From NCBI GenBank assembly GCA_014529385.2, contig CM043942.1, forward strand, positions 49,238,274-49,302,273: DNA of 64,000 nt, in the 5' to 3' direction. Shown piece by piece: positions 34,702-45,288 of the stretch. Under the pieces are notes generated by a model, which saw nothing but the letters and a program-made list of their open reading frames with translations, was not told the origin of the DNA and ran no database searches. The DNA comes from Adiantum capillus-veneris. Taxonomy: Eukaryota > Streptophyta > Polypodiopsida > Polypodiales > Pteridaceae. The stretch's first letter is position 1, and each line of letters starts with the position of its first letter. Position numbers and translations under genes: made by a program.

Positions 34702-36217
34702 TACAGATTTTTCTGTTGATCTTCGATGCTCGTGGCACTAGAGGTGGATTGTACAATCTATATCCATCCTACATGGTAGGCGTGGCCAGAGTGTAGATCC
34801 GTCAACACTCAGTGTGGAGGTCGTATGTCCAATGATCATTAATGAACAATCCTTCTAGAGTCGACGTGTTAACGGTTTCTTGTGAGGTAGAAGCAATGTT
34901 GCTCCCCGTGGTTTTACTTGTCAGCAGCGGTACTCTAGAGGGAACTTCTGAAGGAGGTAGCTCAACAGGGCCTTCTTGGTAAGAAGTTGGCAGGATATCC
35001 ACATGGACACTCTTTGGGGGTGTGGGGTCCACGTGCGATGTGAAAGGAGAGTCCACTTCCCACCCCTTCGTGTGCTTCATTTGCATCAGGTTCCGAGCGA
35101 GTAGCTCTACCTAATGTTTCCATGAAACGGCTAAACATACTAGTACTAGGCTGTGGAGCTTCGGGAGGTGCATGGCCTTCTCTCTCAGTGTTTTGGGTAG
35201 GGTATGCTTCCATGATTCTCTGAGTCGGAGGAGGAATCACTAGCGGCTATTTTAGGGTCTTGGGTGGTGCTACCTTGTGTCCCCGCTGAGGGTCTAGAGC
35301 TATCGTGGATGGGTAATGGGTGTCCGTATGAACAGAGGCACCCTCAATATGCTCGTGTTCTAGCACCGCCCAGAGCGTAAGTGCATGTGCTTTTGATACC
35401 CTAAGGTGTCAAAAAGCTGCTCTAGGAGGCCTTGTGACTAGTTTTTTGCGTGTTTTTTTTGTTTGTTTTTTTGCTAGATTTTTTAGAGCGTGTCGTGGAA
35501 TGGGCCGTGTGATAGCTCGAAACGAGCGTATCGATAGGAGGGACGCGCTGTGCTTTACAGCCCACGTTTGTTCTATTTTGCTCCAGAAAAGCCCGAAAGA
35601 GTCTTTTCTAGTGGGGAACTAGCTCCAAATAGCAAGTCTAAGGGTGCAAGTGGGAAGAGAAGGGGGAGGAGTGGAGGACTTGTCCCACATGCTCTCATTC
35701 TCTTGAGGGATTAGGGTATATATATAAGAGTGAGTCTTAGTATATATCATAAGACTGAGGACTGAGGCCTGGGCCTGGGCTTGGGCTTGGGCAAATGATC
35801 CCGATCGATCTATCTTTTATACAAACCAACCCGTCGTTTAAAAACTCACGTTTTTTATTTTCAAAACGTTTTTTTTTTTTGTACGCGTTTTGGTGCGCGT
35901 TGACCTCGCCAACTTGCTTTCGTCTCCCAAATTACTGGCCTGCTTAATTAATAATGTGCGTCTAACTGAGCAACAAACCAGAAAACACAGAAAATGCAAA
36001 AATTGCAGAATTGCAACTTGACAGAACTGTGCAGTGCAAAACCAAAAAATGCGAAAAATGCAAAAACGCAAGAAATGCTAATTGTGCAGTGCAAACCAGA
36101 AAACGCAGAAAACAGAAATTCTCCACACAACTACACACACTCATTCCCTGCCTTTCCTATGATAGAAATTGCACCACAAGAAAGCGTAAAGTGTTAACCG
36201 AGCTTAGTGTAGGGCAT
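34702..36217 (-). other. GagPro-1 leader and Gag N-terminal remnant
   Basis: From 34802 to 35240 minus-strand frames correspond to the start of Gag (SSTSMFSRFMETLGRATRSE). Beyond 35400 the leader is non-coding. The conserved block around 35630-35800 carries the TATATATATAAGAGTGAG segment and a GGGCTT/GGGCCT hexamer repeat. The part at 35940-36110 is rich in AAAATGCAAAAA words. Confidence 0.6.
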
Positions 36218-36236
36218 TTCCCGGCAACGGCGCCAA
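36218..36236 (-). promoter_or_regulatory. GagPro-1 primer-binding site, tRNA-Asp type
   Basis: Minus strand reads TTGGCGCCGTTGCCGGGAA, matching the complement of a plant tRNA-Asp 3' end almost perfectly, three bases inside the 5' LTR. Confidence 0.88.
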
Positions 36237-36239
36237 AAA

Positions 36240-36816
36240 TGTGCGCTCCTTGCCGCACTGTCGAAGCAAGGGACTTGCCCATACACGTGTGCGAGCCACA
36301 AATGGCTCCAAGCACACAACAAGCTTAAACTAGCAAGCTCAAGAGAGCAAAGGGTGTGTCACTCACCGCTCTACGCTCGCCTTCGTGGTGGATTCCTCGC
36401 CGCGATGAAGAAGAAGCTGCAGTCCGTGCCGCGCTTAACCGCTTCGCCGCCGTCGTGCCTTCGTAATGCTCGATCGCACACACACTCTCCCTCTCTCTCT
36501 CTCTCTTCACACACACACACACGGAGGGTGAAAAAGAAGAAGATGGAGATGGAGATGGAGCAGAGCATCTTCTATTGCACAAATGAGAGAATGAGTAAAA
36601 ATTAGGTTTAGTTGGCTTTTATATGAGCTCACCCCATTCACACTTGGGCGCATGCTTAGCCAACTAATCCCTTGATGTCTCAGTTAGAGTGCGCCTCTCA
36701 TCGGCGATCACTCTTACCCTTTTCCTATTGGTCCGACAAGCCGGTACCTGACTCTACCCAAATACATACATACGCCGTCGTAGGTGATGGGGTGTCGTGA
36801 GCCGTGAGGGTTAACA
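36240..36816 (-). repeat. GagPro-1 5' LTR
   Basis: 577 bp, very similar to 28000-28592 with differences that are mostly 1-3 bp indels. Followed by GCGTC, the second copy of the target duplication. Confidence 0.92.
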
Positions 36817-36821
36817 GCGTC

Positions 36822-39800
36822 TCAGACGAGGCATTGCTTCACTACAGAGGATGCAGGGAGCGCATCCAGAGAGTCCATGGTTGGAGGAGCAGTTTACAGC
36901 AGGCTCGACAGGAGCTTGCTTGCACAGAGGAGAGGCGCCTTGAGTTTGCCTTTCACGACAGGCATCTTAGTGGACTCAGGTGGGTGACAGAGTGACATGT
37001 GCTTTTTTGAGACAGTGGGACCTCGGCACTCGCATGCCAAGGTCAATCAGTTGAGGAGACCAGATGGGTCAGTTGTTTGTGAGCCTGAGGATATGCGTGC
37101 AGTTGCTACTGACTTTAACGTGAGTTACTGTCGGTCGAGCCCCAGCCAGAGAGATAGGATGCATGCAGGGAGCAGGTTTGGGCACAGATGCCTTGTCTTG
37201 TGACTGAGGAGATGCACCAGAGGCTTAGAGATACCTCTTCACCTTGAGGATCTGCACACGGCTCTTAGGGCCCTCCCTCGTGGTAGCTGTCCAGGTGAGG
37301 ATGGGCTGACTCCCAGTTTCTTCTTGGAGTACTGGGACCTGCTTGATCCAGATCTATGTAGTGCCTTTCAGTACATTTGCTCATAGGAGTGATGCCGGAT
37401 AGCATGAGTGAGGGCCTGATTTACCTCATTCCAAAGGAGGTGTGCTCCTTGGATGAGATTCGACAGTGGCGCCCCATCACCATCCTAAACTCAGCCTACA
37501 AAATTCTTGCCAAGGCTCTAAGTTTGAGGATTCAGCCACTTTTGGAGAGCCATTACATGGGACTCATACAGGTTTTGTCAAGGACACAGTATCCTTGACA
37601 ACATCTTCACCTTCTAGGAGGCTTCTGCCCTGGCACGACTCCGTGGGGAGGACCTTGTGATTCTTCTTCTCGATTTGAGAATGCATACGACAGAGTTGAC
37701 TGGGACTTTCTAGAGGGCTACGCTTCGCAGGATGGGCTTCTCCGATGCTTGGATCAGAGGGGTGTCAGCTCACAGTCAGGTGCTTTTGGCAGGCGGTAGA
37801 GGTGAGCGCTTCATGCTCACACGATCAGTCATACAGGGTTGTCCTCTTGCCCCCTTTCTCTTTCTGTTTTATGCGGAGGCGATGAGCAGATTTTTGGTGT
37901 CACAGCAGGTTGGTCTGAGGGGCTTAGCACTCCCTATACGGAGAGATGAGCTTCTGGACGCTCAGTTTTCCGACGACTCGGCCTTGTACTTAGAGGTCCA
38001 GGAGGGCAATTTACACAGATGTGAGCAGGCTTTGGAGACCTTCTGCTGTGCATCGGGCGCACTGATCAACTGGAGAAAGACAGTGGCTTTCTCAGTTGGC
38101 AGTGCTCCTGTTCCAGATTGGATTCGAGGAGAGGGTTTCAGGTGGATTCCTCCAAGGACTGCAGTTCGGTACTTGGGTTGTCAGGTTGGTTTGGACTTGT
38201 CCCCCGAGCAGCAGATTTCTCCTCTTCTCCTGTCCATCAGGAGAAAGCTGTTACATTGGAGCTCAGCACGACTTTCGCTGGCTGGTAGAGTAGTAGCTGC
38301 CAACCAGGTGTTGTTGGCGACTATGTGGTACATCACTTCTTGCTGGATCTTCTCAAGTTCTTGTATCAGCCAGGTAGAGAGGCTGATCAGGAACTTCCTT
38401 TGGTCAGGTCGCGACACTCAGATTGCCCGAGCCAAGGTTGCTTGGTCGGCCATCACACTTCCTTGTTCTCAGGGAGGGCTTGGGATCATTGATCCAGCAC
38501 AGTAGAGCAGAGCCCTTCTTGGGAAGTTCGTCGTCAGAGGACTTCTTCCAAGCGAGGAGCCCTGGAAGGAGTTCTTGATGCAGAAGCTTCGTGCCAGGGT
38601 GCCTCAGTCAGGAGGCCCTTGGCAACCTTCGACCAGATGGATCTTTACAGAGCTACGCCGAGTTGGTTTGAGGTGGAGACTGGAGGACAGATTTGCTGTG
38701 AGTTTGCTTTGATCTTGGGTGCTCTTACGGCGTGGCCTAGAGCAGAGACAGCCGACGTGCACGGAGGAGCGCCTACGGCAGCCCCTCGTCCGGAACCCCA
38801 TGGTTAGCACTCAGAGAGGCCACTTGGTTGGGAGTCGGCCTCATGTTTCTTGGGGTCCCATGGCAGCTGGTCCAGCTCGCTCTCTAGGTGACTGGATAGA
38901 GTTCACAGGTTTGTCGGAGGAGGTGCAGGCTGTCCAGCTACAGGGCATGAGAGGGGTGCAGAGCATGTGTCAGGAGATCTTAGAGTCAGTTCCAGCTGAG
39001 TGGCTCACTCCTCTCGAGCCAGTAGCACCCCGGTGGATGGGAGCCTTCACACGACAAGAGGTTCTCATTTCAGTCAAGGCTTGCTCAGAGACTGTCCCAG
39101 CCCTGTTCTTCGAGCTTCAGGGTGGGGGACGCTTACAGCGAGTTGCAGTAGAGGCCCCGCAAGTAGCAAAGTGCTGTTTCCAGAGGATCCGAGTTGTGGG
39201 CATATGTGGGAGGACTTGCGTCTTAGACCCTTACCCAGCAGCTCTTGAGATAGGACACTGGAGGCTATGGGCTTGGGAGTGCTATCCACTGGCACGAGTA
39301 CAGTGGGATCCTGGTGAGTGGCTATGGAGGGACCCCTTCTCTTGTGCAGACCGCCCAGGAGTCCCCTTCTTTCAGTACAATGTTCGGCTTGGACGTCATA
39401 TACGTGCAGCACAGAGAGAGGCCCGCCCCGTTGTAGCACGTCATTGGCAGGAGGAGGGCCTCACAGTCGAGTTCTTGGCAGCTTTTTGGCAGAGGCTGTG
39501 GGACTCCAGACAGCCGAGGCGAGTCACCTTGTTTCAGTGGCTGGTCGCACATAGAGCCGCAACAGTAGGGAGCTGGCTTGTGCATAGTGGTCTCTCGGCC
39601 ACATGTGCAGCTTGTGACCATTTGGTGGAGAGTCAGCATCACTGTCTTTGGGACTGTCCCTCGGCCCAGCAGGTGTGGCTACAAGTTCTTCGCTGATGCC
39701 TGCTCTCTCCACGGCTCGACAATACACTTGGGGGCAGCGGCTTGGTCCACCCTCACGGGCCCGGCACTTCAGTTTGAGCTATCTTCCACCAGCAGGATGA

Positions 39801-40120
39801 TAGTGATACAGGGGGGAGACCTACACTTTAGCCTGCTACAGATCTTACTCCACTGGAGTGGTGCAGTGAGAGAGAGGAGTGTTGGGAGCTCATCAGTGGC
39901 CTGACACTTTGGTTCATTTGGCGGGCCCGTTGTTTTTGCATCTTTGAGGCTCGCCCTGTGCCACCAGCAGAGACTGTTCGTGACTTTTGGCTAGAGCTGA
40001 TCCATACTCTCAGAGGACAGCTTGAGGGACTACAAGGCAGCTCCGACCGCATCCGGGAGCGCCGCGAGGCTTTCCTTCGACTCTGGCACGCTGGGCCTTT
40101 CTACACCATAGTCTAGGGGG
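36822..40120 (+). pseudogene. LINE ORF2, reverse transcriptase and C-terminal part (degraded)
   Basis: Continues ORF2 after the GagPro-1 insertion. Linker segments (36822-37380; PDGSVVCEPEDMRAVATDFN) lead to RT landmarks in order: DEIRQWRPITILNSAYKIL (about 37455), NAYDRVDWDFLEG (about 37682), IQGCPLAPFLFLFYAEAMSR (about 37832), FSDDSALYL where the YxDD active-site loop is expected (about 37965), and RTAVRYLGCQVGL. A long C-terminal region ends in a zf-RVT-like Cys/His segment (TLFQWLVAHRAATV, CAACDHLVESQHHCLWDC, about 39526-39670). Tyr of the usual YADD is Phe and Ala is Ser here. Several frame changes and stops lie before 37730 and after 38505. Confidence 0.88.
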
Positions 40121-40335
40121 TGCTCAGATGGCACTACTGTCCACCTGTGTGGCTTTTCCCTCCTCCCATCTCTTGATTTACCCCCATTGTATATATGTTG
40201 TTTTTTCATTGGGAGAGTCTCCTCATCATGCTTGTTGTAGCCCTCTCTTGCAGAGGTGGTTGTAGCCCTATGGGCAGTTTTCATTAACTAATAGAAGGAT
40301 CTTTTTCTCGGAAAAAAAAAAACCATTTTAAGGCC
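40121..40335 (+). other. LINE 3' UTR, A-tail and right target duplication
   Basis: Short non-coding 3' end, then an 11-base A run (40312-40322), then AACCATTTTAAGGCC (40321-40335, sharing two A with the tail), identical to 24604-24618. Confidence 0.88.
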
Positions 40336-41064
40336 TTGAAGGCTGTGGTGATGTATATTTGAATGGTACCAAAGAGAACTTATGTATTTTCTTTGGAGGC
40401 AATGATGGAGACGTAGCTGGTTATATGGATACAGATTATGCAAGGAATGTGGACAACAAAAGGTCTATGTCAGAGAATTCATTGGTGCAATTCATAGCAA
40501 TCTTCTTTGCAAGATTATACATTTCAATCTATCAGAGAAGCAAAGTATGGTGTTATGCCATATGCTAGCAAGGAAGCTATGTAGGTACTTATTAATATGC
40601 AATCTACCTTAGTGTTTAATGTGGAGACAAATCACATTGATGTGACACATCACTTTCACTCATGAGGTGCCTGAGGACAAAGTGCATCAAGCTTGTCAAT
40701 GCTCTGATATAGTTTGAATGAATGTGCATTCAAACTTCATCCATAAAGATCTCAAGACAATTAAAAATTTGATGGTAAAAGGGTAATCTATCTAGATAAC
40801 TATTTGTGATTGGTAATTGGAAGTGGGTAATAGTCATGAACGATGGTAAGCCTCTGTTCAGACCACGCTAATGCATCGAACGCACTTGTAACCTTTTATA
40901 AAGCAGGCTATTCACACTTTGCGTAGAACAACAGAAGGCATGAACTAATAGTTCCCTATCTTTTGGCAGAGCTAGTATGACTGTGATCAGCAAGATGGAG
41001 AGATCGATGCTTCGCTGCATTCAATGTTGCAAAAGTGTCCGCTCTGTTCTTTGTTCTGGGGGGT
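40336..41064 (+). mobile_element. Copia-A, right part: RNase H region (broken)
   Basis: Resumes Copia-A beyond the LINE. Landmarks of the Copia RNase H appear: the NGTKENLCIFFGGNDGDVAG segment, GYMDTDYARNVDNKRSMSEN, and NHIDVTHHFHS near 40630. The rest to 41064 is too decayed to read. It ends in TTCTGGGGGGT, a polypurine-like tract right before an LTR start at 41065, so that LTR might be the 3' LTR of Copia-A or the 5' LTR of Copia-B. Confidence 0.75.
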
Positions 41065-41318
41065 TGATGCGATTAAATTTATAGCATCTCAAGTGAATAG
41101 CCCAATATGATCCCAATTTTTGTTTTGGCTTTACGTATTTATTTTACTTATTTGTCAAATCTTGGGTAGGGCAAATTGCTAAGATGAGTATATAAGCACC
41201 ATCTTACCCCCATTGTAAATCATCAACAAGGTTGGTTGGTTCAGAAATATCTCTCTCTCTTTCTCTCTCTTGTGTATTCTCCCTGTTGCTCTACGCTTCT
41301 TCATCGTCGACTTTGACA
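41065..41318 (+). repeat. Copia-type LTR
   Basis: 254 bp with TGATGCG...TTTGACA ends, a TATA-like GTATATAAGC near 41190 and a CT-rich 3' third. It is preceded by a polypurine-like tract and followed directly by a Copia primer site, so it sits between two internal regions. Confidence 0.8.
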
Positions 41319-41330
41319 TGGTATCAGAGC
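41319..41330 (+). promoter_or_regulatory. Copia primer-binding site, initiator tRNA-Met type
   Basis: TGGTATCAGAGC directly after the LTR end, the classic plant Ty1/Copia primer site. Confidence 0.92.
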
Positions 41331-42690
41331 TTCATGGTCGTTGATCGTGGAGAGGACTAGCATGTTGAAGAGAAGAGCTTTGAGCTCGTGGAGTTGTAGG
41401 GTGTAGACGGGTAGCATCTTGAAACCCTAGCATTTTCGAGGACTTTGGTGTGATGTGAAAGACAACCCCCCCCCCCCCCCCCGTGTTGCGTTTTGATGCG
41501 CAATCGATAGCGGTGCTTGACAACGGCAGTGGTCACGGCAACGTCCTGACGAGCATTCTGAGATGCCGATAATGAGAGGGATTTGATTTGACAAAGCGTT
41601 TCAAAACACTCAACAGAGGAGGAAGGCTTGTTGAGGCAGCATTCTAAAACGAAGCCTCTAAGAGGCTCCCAGGCTACATCCATCTCCGGTTCCTGCAAAA
41701 TCATCTTAAAAGGCTACGACAAGGGTACCCACGACAAAATTTTTGGTGAGATTTTCCCTCCCCCTCATCTTGAAATGCTAGACATTTGGTGGGGCTTGGG
41801 GATAGTTTGCAAGAGTCAAACTTGTGCCAAACAGGTACCTGCATGGTCTCGGCTTCTCCAACAAATACAGTGAGAGAAATGGAAAAGTCAAAGATAATAA
41901 GTTTTTGTGCAAAGCTTCCACCTCGAATGACCAACCCAAACTATCCGCTATGGAAAGTGGATCGACCAGTACCCAATTAGTAGCCTATGCAATGGTAAAA
42001 TTCTCAAGGAAATTGTCGAATTGTTTGGCTCGGGATTGTGAAGCCAAAAGCAAATGCATGAGTTCGCCAGAAGACAGAGGCAAAGGCAAACTTGACAAAA
42101 TCAGTGCTCAGTTAGCTGCCTCGGTGCCCACAAGGTCTGATACCCATTGTTATAAATGCGAGAAGACGCATTGTTTGGCTCAGGAATGCAATGCCAAAGG
42201 CAAAAGCAGGGACTCACAAAAGGACAAAGTCAAAGGCAAGTTGCATATACAGATAACGATGATTAAGATTTGAAAGGGGAGATCAGCATGGCATGCATAG
42301 TGGTGGCCACAACGCCAGATTTCTAGTCAAATGGTGGTTTCCGCAACATGCTTCAACCGGAGAGAGGCTTTTGAGCAACAAAGAGGGATAAAAAGGAGCT
42401 CCCTACAAATGATTTGGACCCATGTGTTGGAGTCCAAGTTATCGCTGTTTGAATATGTGGGTCGGAGTTCAATGCACATGCATCTCGCAAGGAACCAATC
42501 AGATGTATCTAAAAACACTATGGATAAGTGCACCAATCCATTAATGTTGGCCGGATTATAGACAAGCTGTGTTTCAAAGTTTATTGTCTTGTTCAACGTT
42601 ATGTGTCCACAATTTACAAATGGGGATTCTTTGCTACAGACGGGGGCGTGGCTGCCCTGCAAAATACTCAAAAGAACACGCTGCAATCCA
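41331..42690 (+). mobile_element. Copia-B gag-like internal region (broken)
   Basis: Plus-strand remains downstream of a Copia primer site. A segment reading MTNPNYPLWKV (about 41925) resembles the NYxxWK motif of Copia Gag. A later frame (41824-42273) carries a knuckle-like CYKCEKTHCLAQEC, and a partly duplicated CLARDCEAKSK / CLAQECNAKGK pair. The remainder to 42690 is unreadable, and no protease, integrase or RT is seen before the chromovirus LTR begins. Incomplete and broken. An 18-base C run lies at about 41465. Confidence 0.55.
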
Positions 42691-43258
42691 TGTAAAAGCA
42701 CAAATCGACATACCTCGAATCACACAACGCATAATCCAAGTTGTACACGAGCAGAGATAGAAAGAGAGCGTGATAGAACGAGAGAGCACGTGCAGGCGCA
42801 CCACCTAGAGCACAGTGCTACGCCGGCACGGCAAGAGAGAAGAGAAGAATAACACAGAAACTGGGTACAATCTCCCCCCGTGCAAGAGTGACCATGTCCC
42901 TCTTGCACGTATTTAATTTATAGAGAAGTTCATGCTCAAAATTGAGTTACATCCAATTCACACTTGGGCATAAAATAGTCATGGCTCATAAAGAGCTCAA
43001 TGTAACAATTAATAGTTGTCTACATCTCAACTTATAACTGAACCATAAATACTAAGGCTTGCCACAGAAAATCCACTGGTGGCAGTTTTATTCCGAATAA
43101 CTGCTATCGCTTTATTGTCCAACACGTGCCAATCACTGATCTGCTCACACAACACCCAACAAGTGATCATATTCCACAATTCAAATCAACATTGCAATGC
43201 TTCATCAGAATATCAAATATTTCACAAATATATCATCAAAATATCATTTCCATTACAT
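42691..43258 (-). repeat. Chromovirus 3' LTR
   Basis: 568 bp; on the minus strand it begins TGTAATGGAAATG after a CCCTGGGG purine-type tract and ends CTTTTACA. Contains a TATAAATTAAAT segment (minus strand, near 42915). Ends inferred from TG/CA and position; no second LTR is available to confirm. Confidence 0.65.
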
Positions 43259-43352
43259 ACCCCAGGGTTGAAAGACAATTGTCCTCAATTGTTACCGAAA
43301 CCAAACTAGCGACAGTGGTGGCCAGCCACTGGTAGAGTGGTCTAGTAATTTG

Positions 43353-43585
43353 GTGTTACCTAGATCGGTGAATCTACACCAATGGTCGTGCTGCCTAAAT
43401 CGGCGGATCTGCAGTAATGCTGCCTAAATCGGCGGATCTGCATTTTGATTTCGTGTTGCCTAGATCGGCGAATCTACACTAGTGCTGCCTAAATCGGCGG
43501 ATCTGCACTTTTAAAATTCGTGTTGCCTAAATCGGCGAATCTACACTAGAAGAAAAGCACTGCCTAAATCGGCGAATCTGTGTCT
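43353..43585 (-). repeat. Minisatellite of alternating 25 bp units
   Basis: Seven copies of a unit of the form TGYTGCCTAAATCGGCGRATCTRCA with spacers of 0-14 bases. Two subtypes are visible: TTGCC...GCGAATCTACA and CTGCC...GCGGATCTGCA, partly alternating. It lies between the chromodomain end and the 3' LTR of the chromovirus. Confidence 0.88.
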
Positions 43586-43956
43586 CTAGGTGTGTGGTAT
43601 GCAAGTATCAAGTGATGGTAGTGTGGACTTAGAGATTGCTCAGAGATCCATTGACACTCTTCCAAGGAATGGTTTTTGTATTTTACCAAATATCTTCTGT
43701 ACTGGTTTCCTCTGCGGGTAGTGGTCATGTCATGATCTAAAATTATGTCGAGAGTCAGAATTTCTTCATCGTCCTCAATGAAGGGGGGGTCAGTTGTGGT
43801 AGGGGTGTCGGGAATAGGTCCCTTGTGTGGTCTCAACAAACTAACATGGAAGGAGTTGTGTATTTTCCAATGTGAGGGAATGCCCAAGGGAAACGCATTG
43901 TCATTTATTTCATGAAGAATTTTGAATGGGCCATAAAATCTAGGGGCCAATTTCAC
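43564..43956 (-). pseudogene. Chromovirus integrase C-terminus and chromodomain
   Basis: 130-codon frame opening with the GPY-type module (MKLAPRFYGPFKILHEIND, SFHVSLLRPHKG) and ending in a chromodomain (RGNQYRRYLVKYKNHSLEEC, QWISEQSL). In chromoviruses this domain directs integration toward marked chromatin. Confidence 0.9.
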
Positions 43957-44064
43957 TTTAGGATGTTTTTCTACACTTTTTAAGCGTCGTTTTTCTACAA
44001 GCCAAACGAGGTCGTTTTCTTTAAAAGGTGCAGGTCTTCGTTTCTTATTGGCTTGTGCAATTTA

Positions 44065-44589
44065 TCATTCTTGTGCTCGTTTAATGCAAGTTGTGGCTTC
44101 TTGTAAAATGTGTGTGTGATCTCTTGCTAAAGCGTCAGCCCCCAGGGACATCAGACTAATAGTGGAGACAGGGACAGGGAGTTTTTGCCCATAGACAATT
44201 TCAAAAGGTGCACGGTTTGTGGATGAGTGGGGTGTGTTATTGTAAGCAAATTGAAGCATAGGGAGGTGTTGGTCCCAGTTTGCAGTATTTTCAGTGGTAT
44301 AAGATCGAAGAAGATCCATAATAGTACTGTTTGTGGCTTCTGTTTGACCATTACTTTCAGGGTGAAATGCAGATGTGAAATCCATTTTAGAGCCTAAGTT
44401 TCTGGCTAGGGCGACCCAAAAATGATTGCAAAAGCGTCCATCACGGTCGGAGAGAATGACCTTGGGGAAGCCATGGTATGGAAAGATGGTTTTGAGAAAA
44501 AGATTTGCAGCCTGTGGTGCAGACAATGTCTTTTTGCAGGGTACAAAGTATGCTTGTTTGCTAAAACGGTCAACTATGGTCCATATCAT
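44065..44589 (-). pseudogene. Chromovirus integrase core
   Basis: 174-codon frame with the DDE-type core: MIWTIVDRFSKQAYFVPCKK, FPKVILSDRDGRFCNHFW (second Asp), SAFHPESNGQTEATN (Glu) and FAYNNTPHSSTNRAPFEIVY. Upstream sequence joins to RNase-H-proximal sequence. Confidence 0.9.
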
Positions 44590-44756
44590 ATCATTGTGTG
44601 AGGATGCCAGTGGGCCAACAACTACAAAGAAGGGTTGTGTGAAGTCGGGTAACTGCAGGATGGGGGCATGTGTAAGGAGATATTTGAGAGTGTCAAATGA
44701 TTTTTGTTGTGTGGGACCCCAATTGAATGGTACTTTTTGATAGTAAAGTGGTCATC

Positions 44757-45285
44757 GGTGACAGCTTTTTGTTCGCGTCAATTTTGCTCATGGCGGAGTA
44801 TGGAATCAAATTTGGTCATCTTTATATTTCTCGCCAATCATGGGAACAACTAATTACAAAGGCCAGTTATTGCGATAACTGATACAATGCACAGTCGTCA
44901 GAGGTCTAACCCGGTTGCTATAAATAGGACCCACTATTCATTTCGTGGGATCTCTCTCTCAATATCTCTTCTAGAGTTCTTTATGCTCTTGTATCTTTGT
45001 AACCCTAGTTGAGCTCGGAACAGACTTGGCTCACAATGTTGTATTGCTTACACTAACCCTAATATATTCAAGTTTCCAGTCTCCCGTTTAGTGTTAATCT
45101 CAGTTTCTATTTCAGTTCTTTTTTATATTCAGTTCCAATCTACATTTCATTCCAATCTTTTCTATCTAAAGTCTTTGTCTGATCTGAATAACTCTAACTG
45201 ACCAGCGTGGAATAGCTGTCAAAAGGGTTCATCTGGCGATCACGGTGGTTTGAGCTAAGTTGATCTTGACAAATGAATTATCTCA
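44757..45285 (+). repeat. Gypsy-C 5' LTR-like region
   Basis: Non-coding region with a TATA box (TATAAATA, 44919-44926) and a pyrimidine-rich downstream half, followed by TTTGGTGTTAGAGTT, which resembles a primer-binding site. The boundaries are approximate because no 3' LTR is present. Confidence 0.5.
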
Positions 45286-45288
45286 TAT

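Larger units (their letters stand above)
28000..36816 (-). mobile_element. GagPro-1: gag-protease-only Ty3/Gypsy element (young)
   Basis: 8,817 bp minus-strand LTR element with TG...CA LTRs, an exact GCGTC target duplication, a tRNA-Asp primer site and a polypurine tract. It encodes Gag (capsid-like domain and four CCHC-type knuckles) and an aspartic protease with a C-terminal extension. There is no trace of reverse transcriptase, RNase H or integrase. A 1.6 kb AT-rich non-coding module occupies the space before the 3' LTR. It is structurally whole at its ends but its ORFs carry several breaks. GagPro-2 has the same architecture, so the lack of pol is a family trait rather than damage to one copy. 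The LTR pair is very similar, mostly differing by small indels, so the insertion is young and younger than the LINE it interrupts. Confidence 0.9.
24619..40322 (+). mobile_element. Full-length plant L1-type LINE, interrupted by GagPro-1
   Basis: Non-LTR retrotransposon flanked by a 15 bp target duplication and ending in an A run (40312-40322). Removing the 8.8 kb GagPro-1 insertion and one copy of its duplication leaves about 6.9 kb, a normal length for a plant L1. In order it has a C-rich 5' UTR, ORF1 with a CCHC knuckle, an ORF2 endonuclease, reverse transcriptase, a C-terminal zinc-knuckle region and a short 3' UTR. The 5' end is present, so it is not 5'-truncated as most LINEs are. Both ORFs have in-frame stops and frame changes, so this copy is inactive. 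GC content is much higher than in the surrounding LTR elements. Confidence 0.9.
42691..44757 (-). mobile_element. Chromovirus (Ty3/Gypsy) remnant (broken)
   Basis: Minus-strand element represented by its 3' LTR (42691-43258), a minisatellite spacer, and pol sequence: a short RNase-H-proximal stretch (LKYLLTHAPILQLPDFTQPF, 44620-44740), integrase core and chromodomain. No 5' LTR, gag or protease is present in the window. Incomplete. The readable integrase frames suggest moderate age. Confidence 0.85.

Noticed and set aside
38719-39696. 325-codon frame considered as a separate host gene
   Set aside because: It is the C-terminal part of LINE ORF2 with a zf-RVT-like Cys/His end and lies in order after the RT.
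41357-41704. Minus-strand 115-codon frame
   Set aside because: Opposite strand to the Copia-B internal region, spans a C homopolymer, no motif; a shadow frame.
43353-43585. CRISPR-like direct repeats of 25 bp
   Set aside because: Spacers are short and irregular, and the location inside a chromovirus explains it as a minisatellite.
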